Program-made: the position numbers and the translations under genes
Notes under the pieces: generated by a model
Seen by the model: the letters and a program-made list of their open reading frames with translations, nothing else
Databases searched by the model: none
What the model was told of the DNA's origin: nothing
Shown: piece by piece, positions 10,201 to 18,701 of the stretch
How positions within the stretch are numbered: the stretch's first letter is position 1
How the letters are laid out: each line of letters starts with the position of its first letter
NCBI GenBank assembly: GCA_028285645.1
Contig: JANQOV010000089.1
Span: 1 to 61,938 of the forward strand
Length of the DNA: 61,938 nucleotides
Source: Hyphococcus sp.
Lineage (GTDB): Bacteria; Pseudomonadota; Alphaproteobacteria; Caulobacterales; Parvularculaceae
Direction: 5' to 3'

Positions 10201-10749
10201 AACGCCGTGTCCTATGTTGACGCTATTGATCGCGCTAAATCGTCAGGTCGCGCCGGTTTTCAAATGGCGGGCGCGGTGCGGTCTGTACGAATGCGGCGGT
10301 CGAAGACCGGCAATCCGTTTGCGTGGGTGGAAGTGTCTGACGCAACCGGTGAGTTCGAGATTACGGTTTTCTCTGAAACCTTGACCAAATCTCGGGATTT
10401 GTTGGAAGTTGGATCTTTGATCTTAATGTCGGTTGTCGCTGAGGATCGTGATGGCGAAACACGCTTTACTTGCGAAGGTGTTCGTCCGCTTGACGATGCT
10501 GCCGCTGCTGCGGCCTCTCAGCTTCGCGTTCTGGTGAGTGCGCCCGAGGCGCTTCAAGGCGTTAAACGGCATTTAGCGGCGGCAAAGCCGCCTTCACCGC
10601 GGGAAAGCGGCAAGGTCGTGATTGAGCTCCGGCTGCCTGAAACCGGTCGGGAAGTAGAGATCACGCTCCCCGAGGGAGCCTCTTGCACCCCTGCGATGCG
10701 CGGCGCCTTGAAGGGGGTGGCTGGCGTCAGCGATGTCGAGCTCATTTGA
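7288..10749 (+). CDS. dnaE: DNA polymerase III subunit alpha
   Basis: A 1153-residue replicative polymerase catalytic subunit of the DnaE1 type. The N-terminal PHP domain opens with HLHVHSAYSLSEG. The palm domain carries the catalytic aspartates in PDFDIDF near residues 406-412. The fingers/tau-binding and helix-hairpin-helix regions follow (VKNVGEAAM), and an OB-fold lies near the C-terminus (FQMAGAVRSVRMRRSKTGN). The enzyme extends the leading and lagging strands with the beta clamp. Length is normal. The start has AGGAGAG-like bases upstream. Position before rpsB-tsf is the standard alphaproteobacterial order. Confidence 0.98.
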   Translation: MKTPFIHLHVHSAYSLSEGAIPVSTLKDLCLAAGMPAVAVTDTNNLFGALEISTTLASAGIQPIIGIQQSFATEDFGLTLARGARPPNLVLLAQSEAGYKNLLKLTSEAFLQSATEDGACSELSRLEGASDGLICLTGGFDGPIDVALREGRLAEAKAGLEALRALFPDRLYVELQRCENQRVATAEAALVELAYELALPLVATNEPFFPAPDDFEAHDALMCIADGAYVHQDDRRKVTPAHCFKTGEEMSVLFADLPEAIESSVEIARRCAFRPRFHDPILPRFVDGVVADGSEAIAAEAMELDRQAREGLKKRLRTIELAAPEDKYWKRLKRELTIINDMGFPGYFLIVSDFIKWSKAEGIPVGPGRGSGAGSVVAWALTITDLDPLRFGLLFERFLNPERVSMPDFDIDFCQERRDEVIRYVQEKYGRDRVAQIITFGKLQARAVLRDVGRVLNMPFGQVDRICKLVPNNPANPVTLGEALKTEPRLEEMRSEDDAVAALLEKALKLEGLYRHASTHAAGVVIGDRPLHELVPLYRDPRSDMPATQFNMKWVEPAGLVKFDFLGLKTLTVIERAVQFVKTRGEDLDIDQIPISDSTTFEMLGEGQAVGVFQLESAGMRSTLRSMKPDSLEDIIALVSLYRPGPMENIPTYIDRKQGRAAPDYLHPKLKDVLQETYGVIIYQEQVMQIAQILSGYSLGEADLLRRAMGKKKKEEMDRQRKRFVEGAEANGVEPAKASSIFDLVQKFAGYGFNKSHAAAYAYIAYQTAWLKANHPAEFLAASMSLDRTNTDKLAVFLKEARRTGVEVRPPHVNASQADFSVNEGAIVYALSAVKNVGEAAMAQISAAREADGPFEDIFDFAERIELKSIGKRALENLARVGAFDGLCASRAQALASVDLLVRASAQAFEDRSSNQAGLFDLETAPVLAKPKLPVLDEWTPQTLLDEERAALGFYFSGHPLDDYERELTRLNAVSYVDAIDRAKSSGRAGFQMAGAVRSVRMRRSKTGNPFAWVEVSDATGEFEITVFSETLTKSRDLLEVGSLILMSVVAEDRDGETRFTCEGVRPLDDAAAAAASQLRVLVSAPEALQGVKRHLAAAKPPSPRESGKVVIELRLPETGREVEITLPEGASCTPAMRGALKGVAGVSDVELI

Positions 10750-10812
10750 AACAACGTTCCCAAGGCGTATCAGCTTGTTTTAAGCCTCGTTTTGCAGCGG
10801 GCCGATAAGCGG

Positions 10813-10841
10813 TTGCACGCTTGCGAAAGAACGCGTATAGG
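10813..10841 (+). promoter_or_regulatory. Probable sigma-70 promoter of rpsB
   Basis: TTGCAC at 10813-10818 and TATAGG at 10836-10841 are separated by exactly 17 bp, close to the housekeeping promoter consensus. The expected start site is about 100 nt upstream of the rpsB start codon, leaving a leader that could host autoregulation by S2. No named leader motif was recognised. Confidence 0.6.
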
Positions 10842-10947
10842 GCCCGCTATCTCACACGCGCGCCATCCTCAGTGGCGGGTTAGGGCTTGACTTGAGCCGT
10901 TCCCGTTTCCAGGCGCCGCGGCGGAAAAACTGAAGGAGTTTATGCAG

Positions 10948-11823
10948 ATGGCGCTGCCAGAATTTTCTATGCGCCAGCTTCTGGAAGCTGGCGTGCATTT
11001 CGGACATCAAACCCATCGTTGGGATCCGAAGATGAAATCTTACATCTTCGGGGACCGCAACGGCATTCATATTGTCGATCTTTCGCAAACGGTGCCGCTT
11101 TTACACCAAGCGCTCGTAAAAGTCCGCGACGTTGTCGCCGGCGGCGGGCGCGTCTTGTTTGTCGGCACGAAACGACAGGCGCAGCAACCCGTATCAGAGG
11201 CGGCGACCCGGTGCGCGCAATATTACATGAATGTTCGCTGGCTCGGCGGAACGCTGACGAACTGGGAAACAATTTCCAACTCCATCCGTCGCCTAAAGGA
11301 GATGGAAGAACTTCTCGCAGGCGGTGGAATGGGATTGACAAAAAAGGAACAATTGCAGCTCACCAACGAAAAGAAAAAACTCGACGCTTCGCTTGGCGGC
11401 ATCCGGGAAATGGGCGGACTTCCGGACATCATGTTTGTCATTGACGTAAAAAAGGAAGCGATTGCCATTAAGGAGGCGAAAAAGCTGGGCATTCCTGTTG
11501 TGGCCGTAGTCGATACCAATTGTAGCCCCGATAACATCGATTATGTTATTCCGGGTAATGACGATGCATCGCGCGCGATTGCGCTTTACTGTAATTTGAT
11601 TGCAGATGCGGTGATCGATGGCATTGGCGAAAGCCAGGCGGCGCTGGGCGTTGATATTGGCGCGTTTGATGAGGCGCCGGCCGAGCCCGCGGTGGTTGAC
11701 GACGCTACCTCGAAAGAGCCTCCTGCCGGAGCTGAGCAGCCTTCTGAAGCAGCGGCTGAACCTTCGGCAAGTGAGGCGTCTGAGGAAGTCGCAGCGCCAG
11801 TGGAAACAGCAGCACAGGCTTAA
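10948..11823 (+). CDS. rpsB: 30S ribosomal protein S2
   Basis: Small-subunit protein S2, which joins late in 30S assembly and contacts S1. The conserved core is obvious: [39 protein letters not shown] and [12 protein letters not shown]. An earlier ATG at 10942 lies only 3 nt from the GGAG at 10935-10938, while this ATG is 9 nt away and gives the conserved [12 protein letters not shown] start. After about residue 230 the protein continues with a roughly 55-residue acidic, Ala/Pro/Glu-rich tail beyond the E. coli-type end. Such tails occur in alphaproteobacterial S2 and are probably disordered. Confidence 0.98.
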   Translation: MALPEFSMRQLLEAGVHFGHQTHRWDPKMKSYIFGDRNGIHIVDLSQTVPLLHQALVKVRDVVAGGGRVLFVGTKRQAQQPVSEAATRCAQYYMNVRWLGGTLTNWETISNSIRRLKEMEELLAGGGMGLTKKEQLQLTNEKKKLDASLGGIREMGGLPDIMFVIDVKKEAIAIKEAKKLGIPVVAVVDTNCSPDNIDYVIPGNDDASRAIALYCNLIADAVIDGIGESQAALGVDIGAFDEAPAEPAVVDDATSKEPPAGAEQPSEAAAEPSASEASEEVAAPVETAAQA

Positions 11824-11957
11824 TCGGCGCGATAGACTTTTTATGTCGCAACATTGTTATGCGTCGAAGATATGCAGGGTGCATACGTACACAATTTCCA
11901 AGTTATCGTCCGAGCGACCCTGTCGCCGGTCGTGTTGGATAACTAAGGAGTGATCGA

Positions 11958-12866
11958 ATGGCTGGCGTTACAGCGGCAATGGTAAAAGAACTGCGCGAAA
12001 AAACCGGCGCAGGTATGATGGACTGCAAAACTGCACTCAACGAAAACAATGGCGATATGGATGCTTCGGTCGATTGGCTTCGCAAAAAAGGCCTAGCGAA
12101 AGCGGCCAAAAAAGCAGGCCGAACGGCGGCTGAGGGCCTTGTTGCGATAGCGATTGAAGATGACGCAAGCGGCGCCTGCGGCGTTGTTGTCGAAGTAAAC
12201 TCCGAGACAGACTTTGTGGCGCGGAATGAGATTTTCCAGAAGATGGTCTCTGATGTTGCGCAAACTGCTATCAGCGTCGCTGGCGATCTGGAACAACTTC
12301 GTACAGAAACGTTTCCTGGCGCAGGTAAGTCCGTTGATGAACATATTGCCGAGATGGTCGGTAAAATTGGCGAGAACATGGCTCTGCGCCGCGCCGACGG
12401 CGTTAAGGTCGATGAGGGCGTTGTCGCCAGTTATGTTCATGGACAGGTAAGCGACGGCGCCGGTAAGATTGGCGTTCTTGTCGGGTTGAAATCCACAGGC
12501 GACAAAGAAAAACTGCGCGCGCTGGGCAAGCAGATCGCTATGCATGTTGCAGCGGCGCGTCCCTTGGCGGCGCGCGTGGAAGACCTCGACGCAGACGTTG
12601 TTGCTAGGGAAAAGAACGTTCTGGCGGAGCAAGCACGCGCATCCGGCAAGCCTGAGAACATTATCGAGAAAATGGTCGAGGGCCGGTTACGGAAATTCTA
12701 CGAAGAAGCGGTGCTTCTCGAACAACTCTTCGTCATCGATGGGGAGACCAAGATCGCCAAGGTTTTGGAAAACGCCAAAGGCGATGTTGGAGCACCCGTC
12801 GAGCTGATCAAGTTCATCCGCCTTGAATTGGGCGAGGGCGTCGAAAAGAACGAGGACGAGGACTAG
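11958..12866 (+). CDS. tsf: Translation elongation factor Ts
   Basis: A 302-residue EF-Ts, the guanine-nucleotide exchange factor that regenerates EF-Tu-GTP. The N-terminal UBA-like module ([19 protein letters not shown]) and the TDFVARN motif that reaches into EF-Tu are intact. The core dimerisation-like domains follow and the C-terminal segment ends [12 protein letters not shown]. The gene is 134 bp after rpsB and has AAGGAG before its ATG. The rpsB-tsf pair is normally co-transcribed. Confidence 0.98.
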   Translation: MAGVTAAMVKELREKTGAGMMDCKTALNENNGDMDASVDWLRKKGLAKAAKKAGRTAAEGLVAIAIEDDASGACGVVVEVNSETDFVARNEIFQKMVSDVAQTAISVAGDLEQLRTETFPGAGKSVDEHIAEMVGKIGENMALRRADGVKVDEGVVASYVHGQVSDGAGKIGVLVGLKSTGDKEKLRALGKQIAMHVAAARPLAARVEDLDADVVAREKNVLAEQARASGKPENIIEKMVEGRLRKFYEEAVLLEQLFVIDGETKIAKVLENAKGDVGAPVELIKFIRLELGEGVEKNEDED

Positions 12867-13098
12867 ATAGCAGTGTCCTGGTCGTGAGCAGGGACGCTTC
12901 GTGCTGGGATATAAAGATTATCGGGCGTCGCAGATAAGGCGGCGGCCGGTAATCTGGGTTCTTGAGCTTCCTTCTGAATTGAATTGCGCGTCTTTGCTGC
13001 GGTGCAGTTTCATTGAGCCTGCATAATTGCGGAACCACGGTGTTTCCTTTTTGTGAGGACGCCCTAAGGTGCGGCGCGAGCAACAATAACGAGCTGCG

Positions 13099-13845
13099 AT
13101 GACAGACGCCTCCGCAACCGCCAAATCATCTGATGCGAAGTTCAGCCGGGTTCTGTTGAAGATTTCTGGCGAGGCGCTCATGGGCGAGGGCCAGTACGGC
13201 ATTGATATTGAAACCGTTGGCCGCATCGCCCGGGAGATCAAAGACGCCAAAGAGCTGGGCGTCGACATTGGCCTCGTTATCGGTGGCGGCAACATATTTA
13301 GGGGTGTTTCTCCAGCCGCTAGGGGCATGGAACGGGCCAGCGCCGACTATATGGGCATGCTTGCCACAGTGATGAACGCGCTCGCCGTTCAAAATGCGCT
13401 CGAAAGTATCGGCCTCTACACGCGCGTCCTTTCAGCAATTGAAATGACGGCGATTTGTGAGCCTTACATTCGCCGCCGAGCTCTCCGACACATTGAAAAG
13501 GGCCGTGTGGTCATTTTTGCCGCGGGCACTGGCAATCCATTCTTCACCACCGATACGGCGGCTGCGCTCCGTGCTGCAGAAATGGGCTGCGATGCTTTGC
13601 TGAAGGGAACGCAGGTCGACGGCGTCTATTCGGCCGACCCAAAACTCGACCCCAAAGCTGAGCGATTTGATAAACTAAGCTATCACGAAGTGCTGTCGCG
13701 GGACTTGAAGGTCATGGACCAGGCCGCCATCTCATTGACGCGTGAAAGCGGCATCCCGATCCTGGTCTTTCCCATAGGCCGTGCGGGCGGGATCGTTGGG
13801 GCGCTTACAGGCAAAGGGCCTTCAACCCTTATTTCGGACAATTAG
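13099..13845 (+). CDS. pyrH: Uridylate kinase (UMP kinase)
   Basis: A 248-residue hexameric bacterial UMP kinase of the amino-acid kinase fold, converting UMP to UDP with ATP. Motifs are [10 protein letters not shown] at the N-terminus, the glycine loop [23 protein letters not shown] near the middle, and the nucleotide-binding [14 protein letters not shown] 232-nt gap separates it from tsf, within which I see no gene. It leads a run of same-strand genes (frr, uppS, cdsA, dxr, rseP, bamA). Length and motifs are complete. Confidence 0.97.
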   Translation: MTDASATAKSSDAKFSRVLLKISGEALMGEGQYGIDIETVGRIAREIKDAKELGVDIGLVIGGGNIFRGVSPAARGMERASADYMGMLATVMNALAVQNALESIGLYTRVLSAIEMTAICEPYIRRRALRHIEKGRVVIFAAGTGNPFFTTDTAAALRAAEMGCDALLKGTQVDGVYSADPKLDPKAERFDKLSYHEVLSRDLKVMDQAAISLTRESGIPILVFPIGRAGGIVGALTGKGPSTLISDN

Positions 13846-13935
13846 CGCGAACTGGCGCACGGCCGCAAAAAAGCTGTGACCACGCCGGGAAAACGCCCTA
13901 TTATCAGTTCACAAGGCTATCAGGAGACATTGGCC

Positions 13936-14490
13936 ATGAGCACGCAAAGCGCTAATCTCAAAGACCTGCGCAAGCGCATGGAAGGCGCTATTTCGGCGCT
14001 GAAATCCGAGTTTTCGGGACTGCGCACCGGACGCGCCAGCGCCAGTCTTGTTGAACCGATCGACGTCGATGCCTACGGATCAAAAATGCCGATGAACCAG
14101 GTTGGCACGATCGGCGTGCCCGAGCCGCGCATGATCACAATTCAAGTCTGGGATAAAGGCCTTGTCGGCGCAGTTGAAAAAGCCATTCGCGAAAGCGGCC
14201 TCGGCATCAATCCAGTGGTGGATGGTCAAAATGTGCGAGTGCCTGTGCCGTCCCTTACTGAAGAGCGACGCAAGGAACTGGCGAAAGTAGCAGGCAAATA
14301 TGCCGAACAGGCCAAGATCGCCATCCGAAATGTTCGGCGCGAGGGTATGGAAGCCATCAAGAAAGCGGACGGCGTCAGCGAGGACGAGCAGAAAAAACAG
14401 TCCGAAGACGTTCAAAAACTCACCGATGAAATGGTCAAGGCCGTTGATGACTCCCTGGCTGCTAAAGAAGAAGAGATCATGCAGGTTTAG
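13936..14490 (+). CDS. frr: Ribosome recycling factor
   Basis: Ribosome recycling factor, which with EF-G splits post-termination 70S ribosomes. The three-helix bundle domain begins [12 protein letters not shown] and the family signature [17 protein letters not shown] follows. An upstream in-frame start at 13876 would add 20 residues, but the ATG at 13936 follows CAGGAGA at 13921-13927 and gives 184 residues, matching the usual length of about 185. The C-terminal helix is rich in Glu/Lys ([18 protein letters not shown]). Confidence 0.97.
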   Translation: MSTQSANLKDLRKRMEGAISALKSEFSGLRTGRASASLVEPIDVDAYGSKMPMNQVGTIGVPEPRMITIQVWDKGLVGAVEKAIRESGLGINPVVDGQNVRVPVPSLTEERRKELAKVAGKYAEQAKIAIRNVRREGMEAIKKADGVSEDEQKKQSEDVQKLTDEMVKAVDDSLAAKEEEIMQV

Positions 14491-14571
14491 TCCGTTGACG
14501 GTTTATGTGATCCATGTTGATACGCCGATAGAAGGCTTGCAGGCTGCGTTCTCAGCGATGGAGGCGACGCT

Positions 14572-15336
14572 GTGAATGCAACAGTTGCATCGCATGACCG
14601 GCCTGCGACGGAGACGGGCGAAAAAGACCCGCCAAAGCATGTTGCCATTGTCATGGATGGCAACGGCCGCTGGGCGGCGCGTCGCGGGCTGCCTCGCAGC
14701 GCTGGTCATCGGCAGGGTGTTGAAGCAGCCCGCCGAGCAGTGGAAGCAGCGCGCGATCTGCAGCTCACCTATTTGACGCTTTACAGCTTCTCAACTGAAA
14801 ATTGGAGACGCCCGGCGGGCGAAGTGCGCGACCTCATGGGCTTACTGAAGCAATTCATCATTGACGATCTGCCGCGTCTCAAACAGGAGGGCGTGAAGGT
14901 TAAGGTGATTGGCGATCGCGATAATCTCGATTCTGAATTGAAAGCGCTCGTCAGGCGCGCTGAGAGCGAAACCAAAAACAACGACAAATTTATTCTGCAA
15001 ATTGCATTCAACTACGGCGGTCGCGACGAACTCGTGCGGGCGGCGCGCGCCATTGCGTTGGATGTCAAGGCGGGTCGTCAAGAGTCAAAGGCTATCAACG
15101 AAGGCAGTCTCAGTGATTATCTTGACACGAATGGCGTGCCTGATCCGGACCTTGTTATTCGCACTAGCGGAGAAAAGCGCATAAGCAACTTTCTGTTATG
15201 GCAGGCTGCGTATGCGGAGTTTGTTTTTCTTGATGTGCTGTGGCCAGACTTTACTGCTGAAACATTTGCCGCTGCAATTGATGAATATTGCGGTCGAGAC
15301 CGTCGATATGGCGGCGTCAACGTCGCGCCGGGATAG
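14572..15336 (+). CDS. uppS: Isoprenyl transferase (undecaprenyl diphosphate synthase)
   Basis: A 254-residue cis-prenyltransferase that builds undecaprenyl diphosphate, the lipid carrier for peptidoglycan and polysaccharide synthesis. Diagnostic motifs are AIVMDGNGRWA with the catalytic Asp, the TLYSFSTENW segment, the substrate-binding RTSGEKRISNFLLWQ and the C-terminal FGG-like RRYGGV. The start is GTG, preceded by GGAGG about 8 nt upstream. It is followed within 6 nt by cdsA, so the two are almost certainly co-translated. Confidence 0.97.
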   Translation: MNATVASHDRPATETGEKDPPKHVAIVMDGNGRWAARRGLPRSAGHRQGVEAARRAVEAARDLQLTYLTLYSFSTENWRRPAGEVRDLMGLLKQFIIDDLPRLKQEGVKVKVIGDRDNLDSELKALVRRAESETKNNDKFILQIAFNYGGRDELVRAARAIALDVKAGRQESKAINEGSLSDYLDTNGVPDPDLVIRTSGEKRISNFLLWQAAYAEFVFLDVLWPDFTAETFAAAIDEYCGRDRRYGGVNVAPG

Positions 15337-15342
15337 GCATTG

Positions 15343-16185
15343 ATGGGCAAGGCTGATAATGCAGTTGACGCTGGAAAGGCGTCAACAGATTCGATCACGC
15401 TGCGGATCATATCATCCCTTATTCTCGTTCCCATCGTGATTGCCGCCGTGTATTTTGGAGGACGCTTTTTTGCAAGCGTCGTGGCGTTCGCCAGCATCGT
15501 CATGATTTTCGAGTGGACGCGGATGGTGGAGCGACGTGAGTTCAGCGCTGCATTTTACGTGCTAGCGATTGCCGCCGCCGCAGCGCTTTTTGCCGCCGCT
15601 TCCGGATACTATGAGATCGCCTTTGGTATCTGTGCCGCTGGCGGCGCGGCAAGCTATCTCGCGGCGCGTCGGAATGGTCCCGGCGCAGCTTGGCCGGCCT
15701 TTGCAGCGGTTTACATTATAGCGCCTGCGTTAGCGCTCCTTTGGCTGCGGTTTGATGCGCCGAATGGAAAAGCGCTCACTTATCTCCTCTTTGTCGTGGT
15801 GTGGGCCGGCGATATTGGCGCCTACACATTTGGCAAGCTGGTCGGCGGCCCCAAAGTCAATCCGGTTTTGTCGCCGGCCAAAACCTGGGCGGGTATTTTA
15901 GGCGGGGTGTTGGCTGGCGGAGTTGCAGGCGCAGCTGTCGCACAATTTTTTGTCGGCGGCGCAATCGTCCCGTCGCTTTTGGTGGGAGGGAGCCTTGGCG
16001 GCGCCTCGGTGCTCGGCGACATGGCAGAGTCAGCATTTAAGCGCCGGTTTGGCGTCAAGGATATAAGCGGCTTTATTCCTGGCCATGGCGGAGCACTAGA
16101 CCGGATGGATGGGATGATTTTTGCCACGACAGCGATGACGTCGGTGCTGTTCGTCTATAAGATAGCGGCTGGACTGCAGGGGTAG
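15343..16185 (+). CDS. cdsA: Phosphatidate cytidylyltransferase
   Basis: A 280-residue integral membrane enzyme making CDP-diacylglycerol from phosphatidic acid and CTP, the branch point of phospholipid synthesis. Multiple hydrophobic helices fill the first 180 residues. The C-terminal family signature is intact, running from SVLGDMAESAFKRRFG through KDISGFIPGHGGALDRMDG. A TTG immediately precedes the chosen ATG and is a less likely start. It sits between uppS and dxr in the conserved envelope-precursor run. Confidence 0.96.
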   Translation: MGKADNAVDAGKASTDSITLRIISSLILVPIVIAAVYFGGRFFASVVAFASIVMIFEWTRMVERREFSAAFYVLAIAAAAALFAAASGYYEIAFGICAAGGAASYLAARRNGPGAAWPAFAAVYIIAPALALLWLRFDAPNGKALTYLLFVVVWAGDIGAYTFGKLVGGPKVNPVLSPAKTWAGILGGVLAGGVAGAAVAQFFVGGAIVPSLLVGGSLGGASVLGDMAESAFKRRFGVKDISGFIPGHGGALDRMDGMIFATTAMTSVLFVYKIAAGLQG

Positions 16186-16192
16186 GGAAGCA

Positions 16193-17398
16193 ATGGCAAA
16201 GCCTGATGGCGTCATGCGGCGCATCACCATCTTGGGGTCTACTGGTTCAATCGGCGAGTCGACGCTCAGCCTGCTTGAATATGCGGCGGCGAAGGGTGAG
16301 ACCGCGTTCGAGATCGAAGCGCTCACGGCCAACCGCAACGTCGCTAAGCTTGCCGAACAAGCCCGTAAATTCAGACCGAAATATGTGGCGATTGCTGATG
16401 CGGGACTGAAACAGGATCTCGTTGACGCGACTGGAGATTTAGACGTTGAGACTGGAGCTGGTGAGGAGGCCGTGATCGACGCCGCCGCCCGTAACGCTGA
16501 TTGGGTGATGGCGGCGATTGTCGGTGCGGCCGGTTTGCAGCCAACCCTGACGGCAGCGAAGCGTGGCGCGGATATTGCGCTTGCTAACAAAGAATGCCTG
16601 GTATGCGCCGGCGATGTGGTCACCGCCGCCATCCGCGAAGCAGGCGGCGCTTTACTGCCGGTGGACAGCGAACACAATGCGATCTTTCAAGTTTTCGATT
16701 TTGACCGTCCGCACCGGATTTCAAAATTGATCCTTACCGCTTCGGGCGGCCCGTTCCGCACGTGGTCTGAGGACGACATGGCGGCGGCGACGCCGGCGCA
16801 AGCGGTTGCGCACCCAAATTGGTCCATGGGCGCAAAGATCTCCGTTGATTCTGCGACCATGATGAACAAGGGATTGGAACTGATCGAGGCGGCGCACATC
16901 TTTCCGATCGACCACAAGCACATCGACATATTGGTGCATCCCCAATCTGTGATTCATTCAATGGTTGAGTACGTTGATGGTTCGGTGCTGGCGCAGCTCG
17001 GTTCGCCGGATATGCGCACGCCAATCGCCTCAACGCTGGCTTGGCCAGACCGAACGCCCAGCCCAAGCGCGAAATTGGACCTCGTAGAAACTGGCAAATT
17101 AACGTTCGAAGCACCTGATATTGAACGTTTTCCGGCAATTCGCCTTGCCCGAGAGGCAGTGGCGGGGGGCGGCGCCATGCCGGGGATGTTGAACGCTGCG
17201 AACGAAGTGGGGGTTGCGGCGTTCCTGAGCGATCGGATCAAATTTCTTGATATTGCTGCGATTACCGAGCAGGTACTTGAGGTTGCGAGCCGTCATAAAA
17301 CTAATGCGGTGCTGACGACGCTTGAAGAGGCCATTGCTGCAGACGCTGAAGCGCGTAGACTGGCGGAAGAGGCGGTGGTTGCGCGCGCTGCGGCGTGA
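16193..17398 (+). CDS. dxr: 1-deoxy-D-xylulose 5-phosphate reductoisomerase
   Basis: A 401-residue NADPH-dependent enzyme catalysing the second step of the MEP isoprenoid pathway. The Rossmann motif GSTGSIGESTL opens the protein. The catalytic and metal region VDSEHNAIFQ, the flexible substrate loop after SVDSATMMNKGLE, and HPQSVIHSMVE are all present. It supplies the isoprenoid units used by uppS and by hopanoid synthesis (shc at 2.3 kb). The first eight residues before MRRITILGS may be dispensable; an ATG at 16214 is a possible alternative start. Confidence 0.96.
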   Translation: MAKPDGVMRRITILGSTGSIGESTLSLLEYAAAKGETAFEIEALTANRNVAKLAEQARKFRPKYVAIADAGLKQDLVDATGDLDVETGAGEEAVIDAAARNADWVMAAIVGAAGLQPTLTAAKRGADIALANKECLVCAGDVVTAAIREAGGALLPVDSEHNAIFQVFDFDRPHRISKLILTASGGPFRTWSEDDMAAATPAQAVAHPNWSMGAKISVDSATMMNKGLELIEAAHIFPIDHKHIDILVHPQSVIHSMVEYVDGSVLAQLGSPDMRTPIASTLAWPDRTPSPSAKLDLVETGKLTFEAPDIERFPAIRLAREAVAGGGAMPGMLNAANEVGVAAFLSDRIKFLDIAAITEQVLEVASRHKTNAVLTTLEEAIAADAEARRLAEEAVVARAAA

Positions 17399-17438
17399 AG
17401 ATCGCAGAATAACAAGAGACTAGAGGTTGCTTACTGAT

Positions 17439-18692
17439 ATGGCGCTTGAATCCTTGCTTATTCTGCCAATAACAATCCTCGCATTCCTCGTTTTGTTGAT
17501 GTTGATCGTGTTCGTCCATGAATATGGTCACTTCTCTGTGGCGCGTCTTTTCGGCATCAAGGTCGACGTATTCTCCATCGGTTTTGGCAAACCGCTTTTG
17601 CGGTGGGTTGACCGTAAAGGGACGGAATGGCGCATCGCTGCGCTGCCTCTTGGTGGTTATGTCAAATTTTTCGGGGACTTAAACGCAGCGTCTCAAGCTT
17701 CGCCCGAGGTTGCTTCGCAATCTGAAGGCGCTCCTGTCACAACCCAATTTCCAAAGCCTGGTCACGAAGAGGAGGTTTCGCAGGGTCTGACACCAGAAGA
17801 GCGGAAAGTCTGCTTTCACTTTAAGCCCGTATGGGCGCGCGCGGCGGTTGTTGCGGCAGGGCCGATCGCAAATTTTCTGCTCGCGATCGTGATCTTTGCA
17901 GCGCTTTTTATGACCTTCGGACGTCCAAGTCTTGATCCTGTTGTCGGGTCAATCGCGGCCGAATCGGCCGCAGAAGAGGCGGGCGTCCTGCCTGGCGACC
18001 GTATCGTCGCCGTGAATGGACGGACTGTCGAACGTTTCGACGACCTCTCCGACATCGTCATCTTAAGCGGCGGCGACCTTCTGAGAATGCAGGTCATACG
18101 AGATGGCGCTGAAATTCGGATCGACGTGACGCCCCGTCGGGTGCAGTCCGAAGACCGCTATGGGAACAAGGTCGATCGCTGGCTGCTCGGCATTTATGGC
18201 GACGAAAATGCTTACAGTTTTGAAACCTTTGGGTTCTTGGGGGCGCTGAAGGAGGGGGTCGGCGAAGTCAATCGAATCCTCGGTTTGACGATCAAATTCA
18301 TTGGCAAGATCATCTTAGGCAAAGAGGACCCGGCGCAGCTCGGCGGTCCCATCAAAATGGCGCAATATGCTGGACAATCAGTGATGTCCGGCTTTGACGA
18401 GTCAGGCTATCAGGAAGCGCCAAGCTTCTGGACGAAGCTCAAAGTGAGTCTCGTGGATTTTATTAGCCTCGCCGCCGTTGTGTCCGTGTCTATTGGTTTT
18501 TTGAATCTTTTGCCAGTGCCGGTTCTCGACGGAGGACATCTGTTGTATTACGCCTATGAGACTATCGCCGGGAAGCCCCTAGGGGTAAGGGCGCAGGCAA
18601 TAGGCTTTCGTGTGGGCATCGTTCTCTTGGCGTCGCTCATGATTTTTGTGACCTGGAACGATATCAACAATCTTCTTGCATCATTTAGCTAG
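17439..18692 (+). CDS. rseP: RIP zinc metalloprotease RseP (site-2 protease)
   Basis: A 417-residue intramembrane protease that cleaves anti-sigma factors and leftover signal peptides. The first transmembrane helix contains H27-E28-Y-G-H31, the HExxH zinc site. A periplasmic PDZ domain covers about residues 170-250 (GVLPGDRIVAVNGRTVE), and the second active-site helix has NLLPVPVLDGGH with the third metal ligand Asp. I chose the ATG at 17439; a TTG at 17427 abuts AGAGG directly and is too close. A 50-residue Ser/Pro/Glu-rich insert lies between the first helix and the PDZ domain. It is 10 nt from bamA. Confidence 0.95.
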   Translation: MALESLLILPITILAFLVLLMLIVFVHEYGHFSVARLFGIKVDVFSIGFGKPLLRWVDRKGTEWRIAALPLGGYVKFFGDLNAASQASPEVASQSEGAPVTTQFPKPGHEEEVSQGLTPEERKVCFHFKPVWARAAVVAAGPIANFLLAIVIFAALFMTFGRPSLDPVVGSIAAESAAEEAGVLPGDRIVAVNGRTVERFDDLSDIVILSGGDLLRMQVIRDGAEIRIDVTPRRVQSEDRYGNKVDRWLLGIYGDENAYSFETFGFLGALKEGVGEVNRILGLTIKFIGKIILGKEDPAQLGGPIKMAQYAGQSVMSGFDESGYQEAPSFWTKLKVSLVDFISLAAVVSVSIGFLNLLPVPVLDGGHLLYYAYETIAGKPLGVRAQAIGFRVGIVLLASLMIFVTWNDINNLLASFS

Positions 18693-18701
18693 GGCGTCGG
18701 C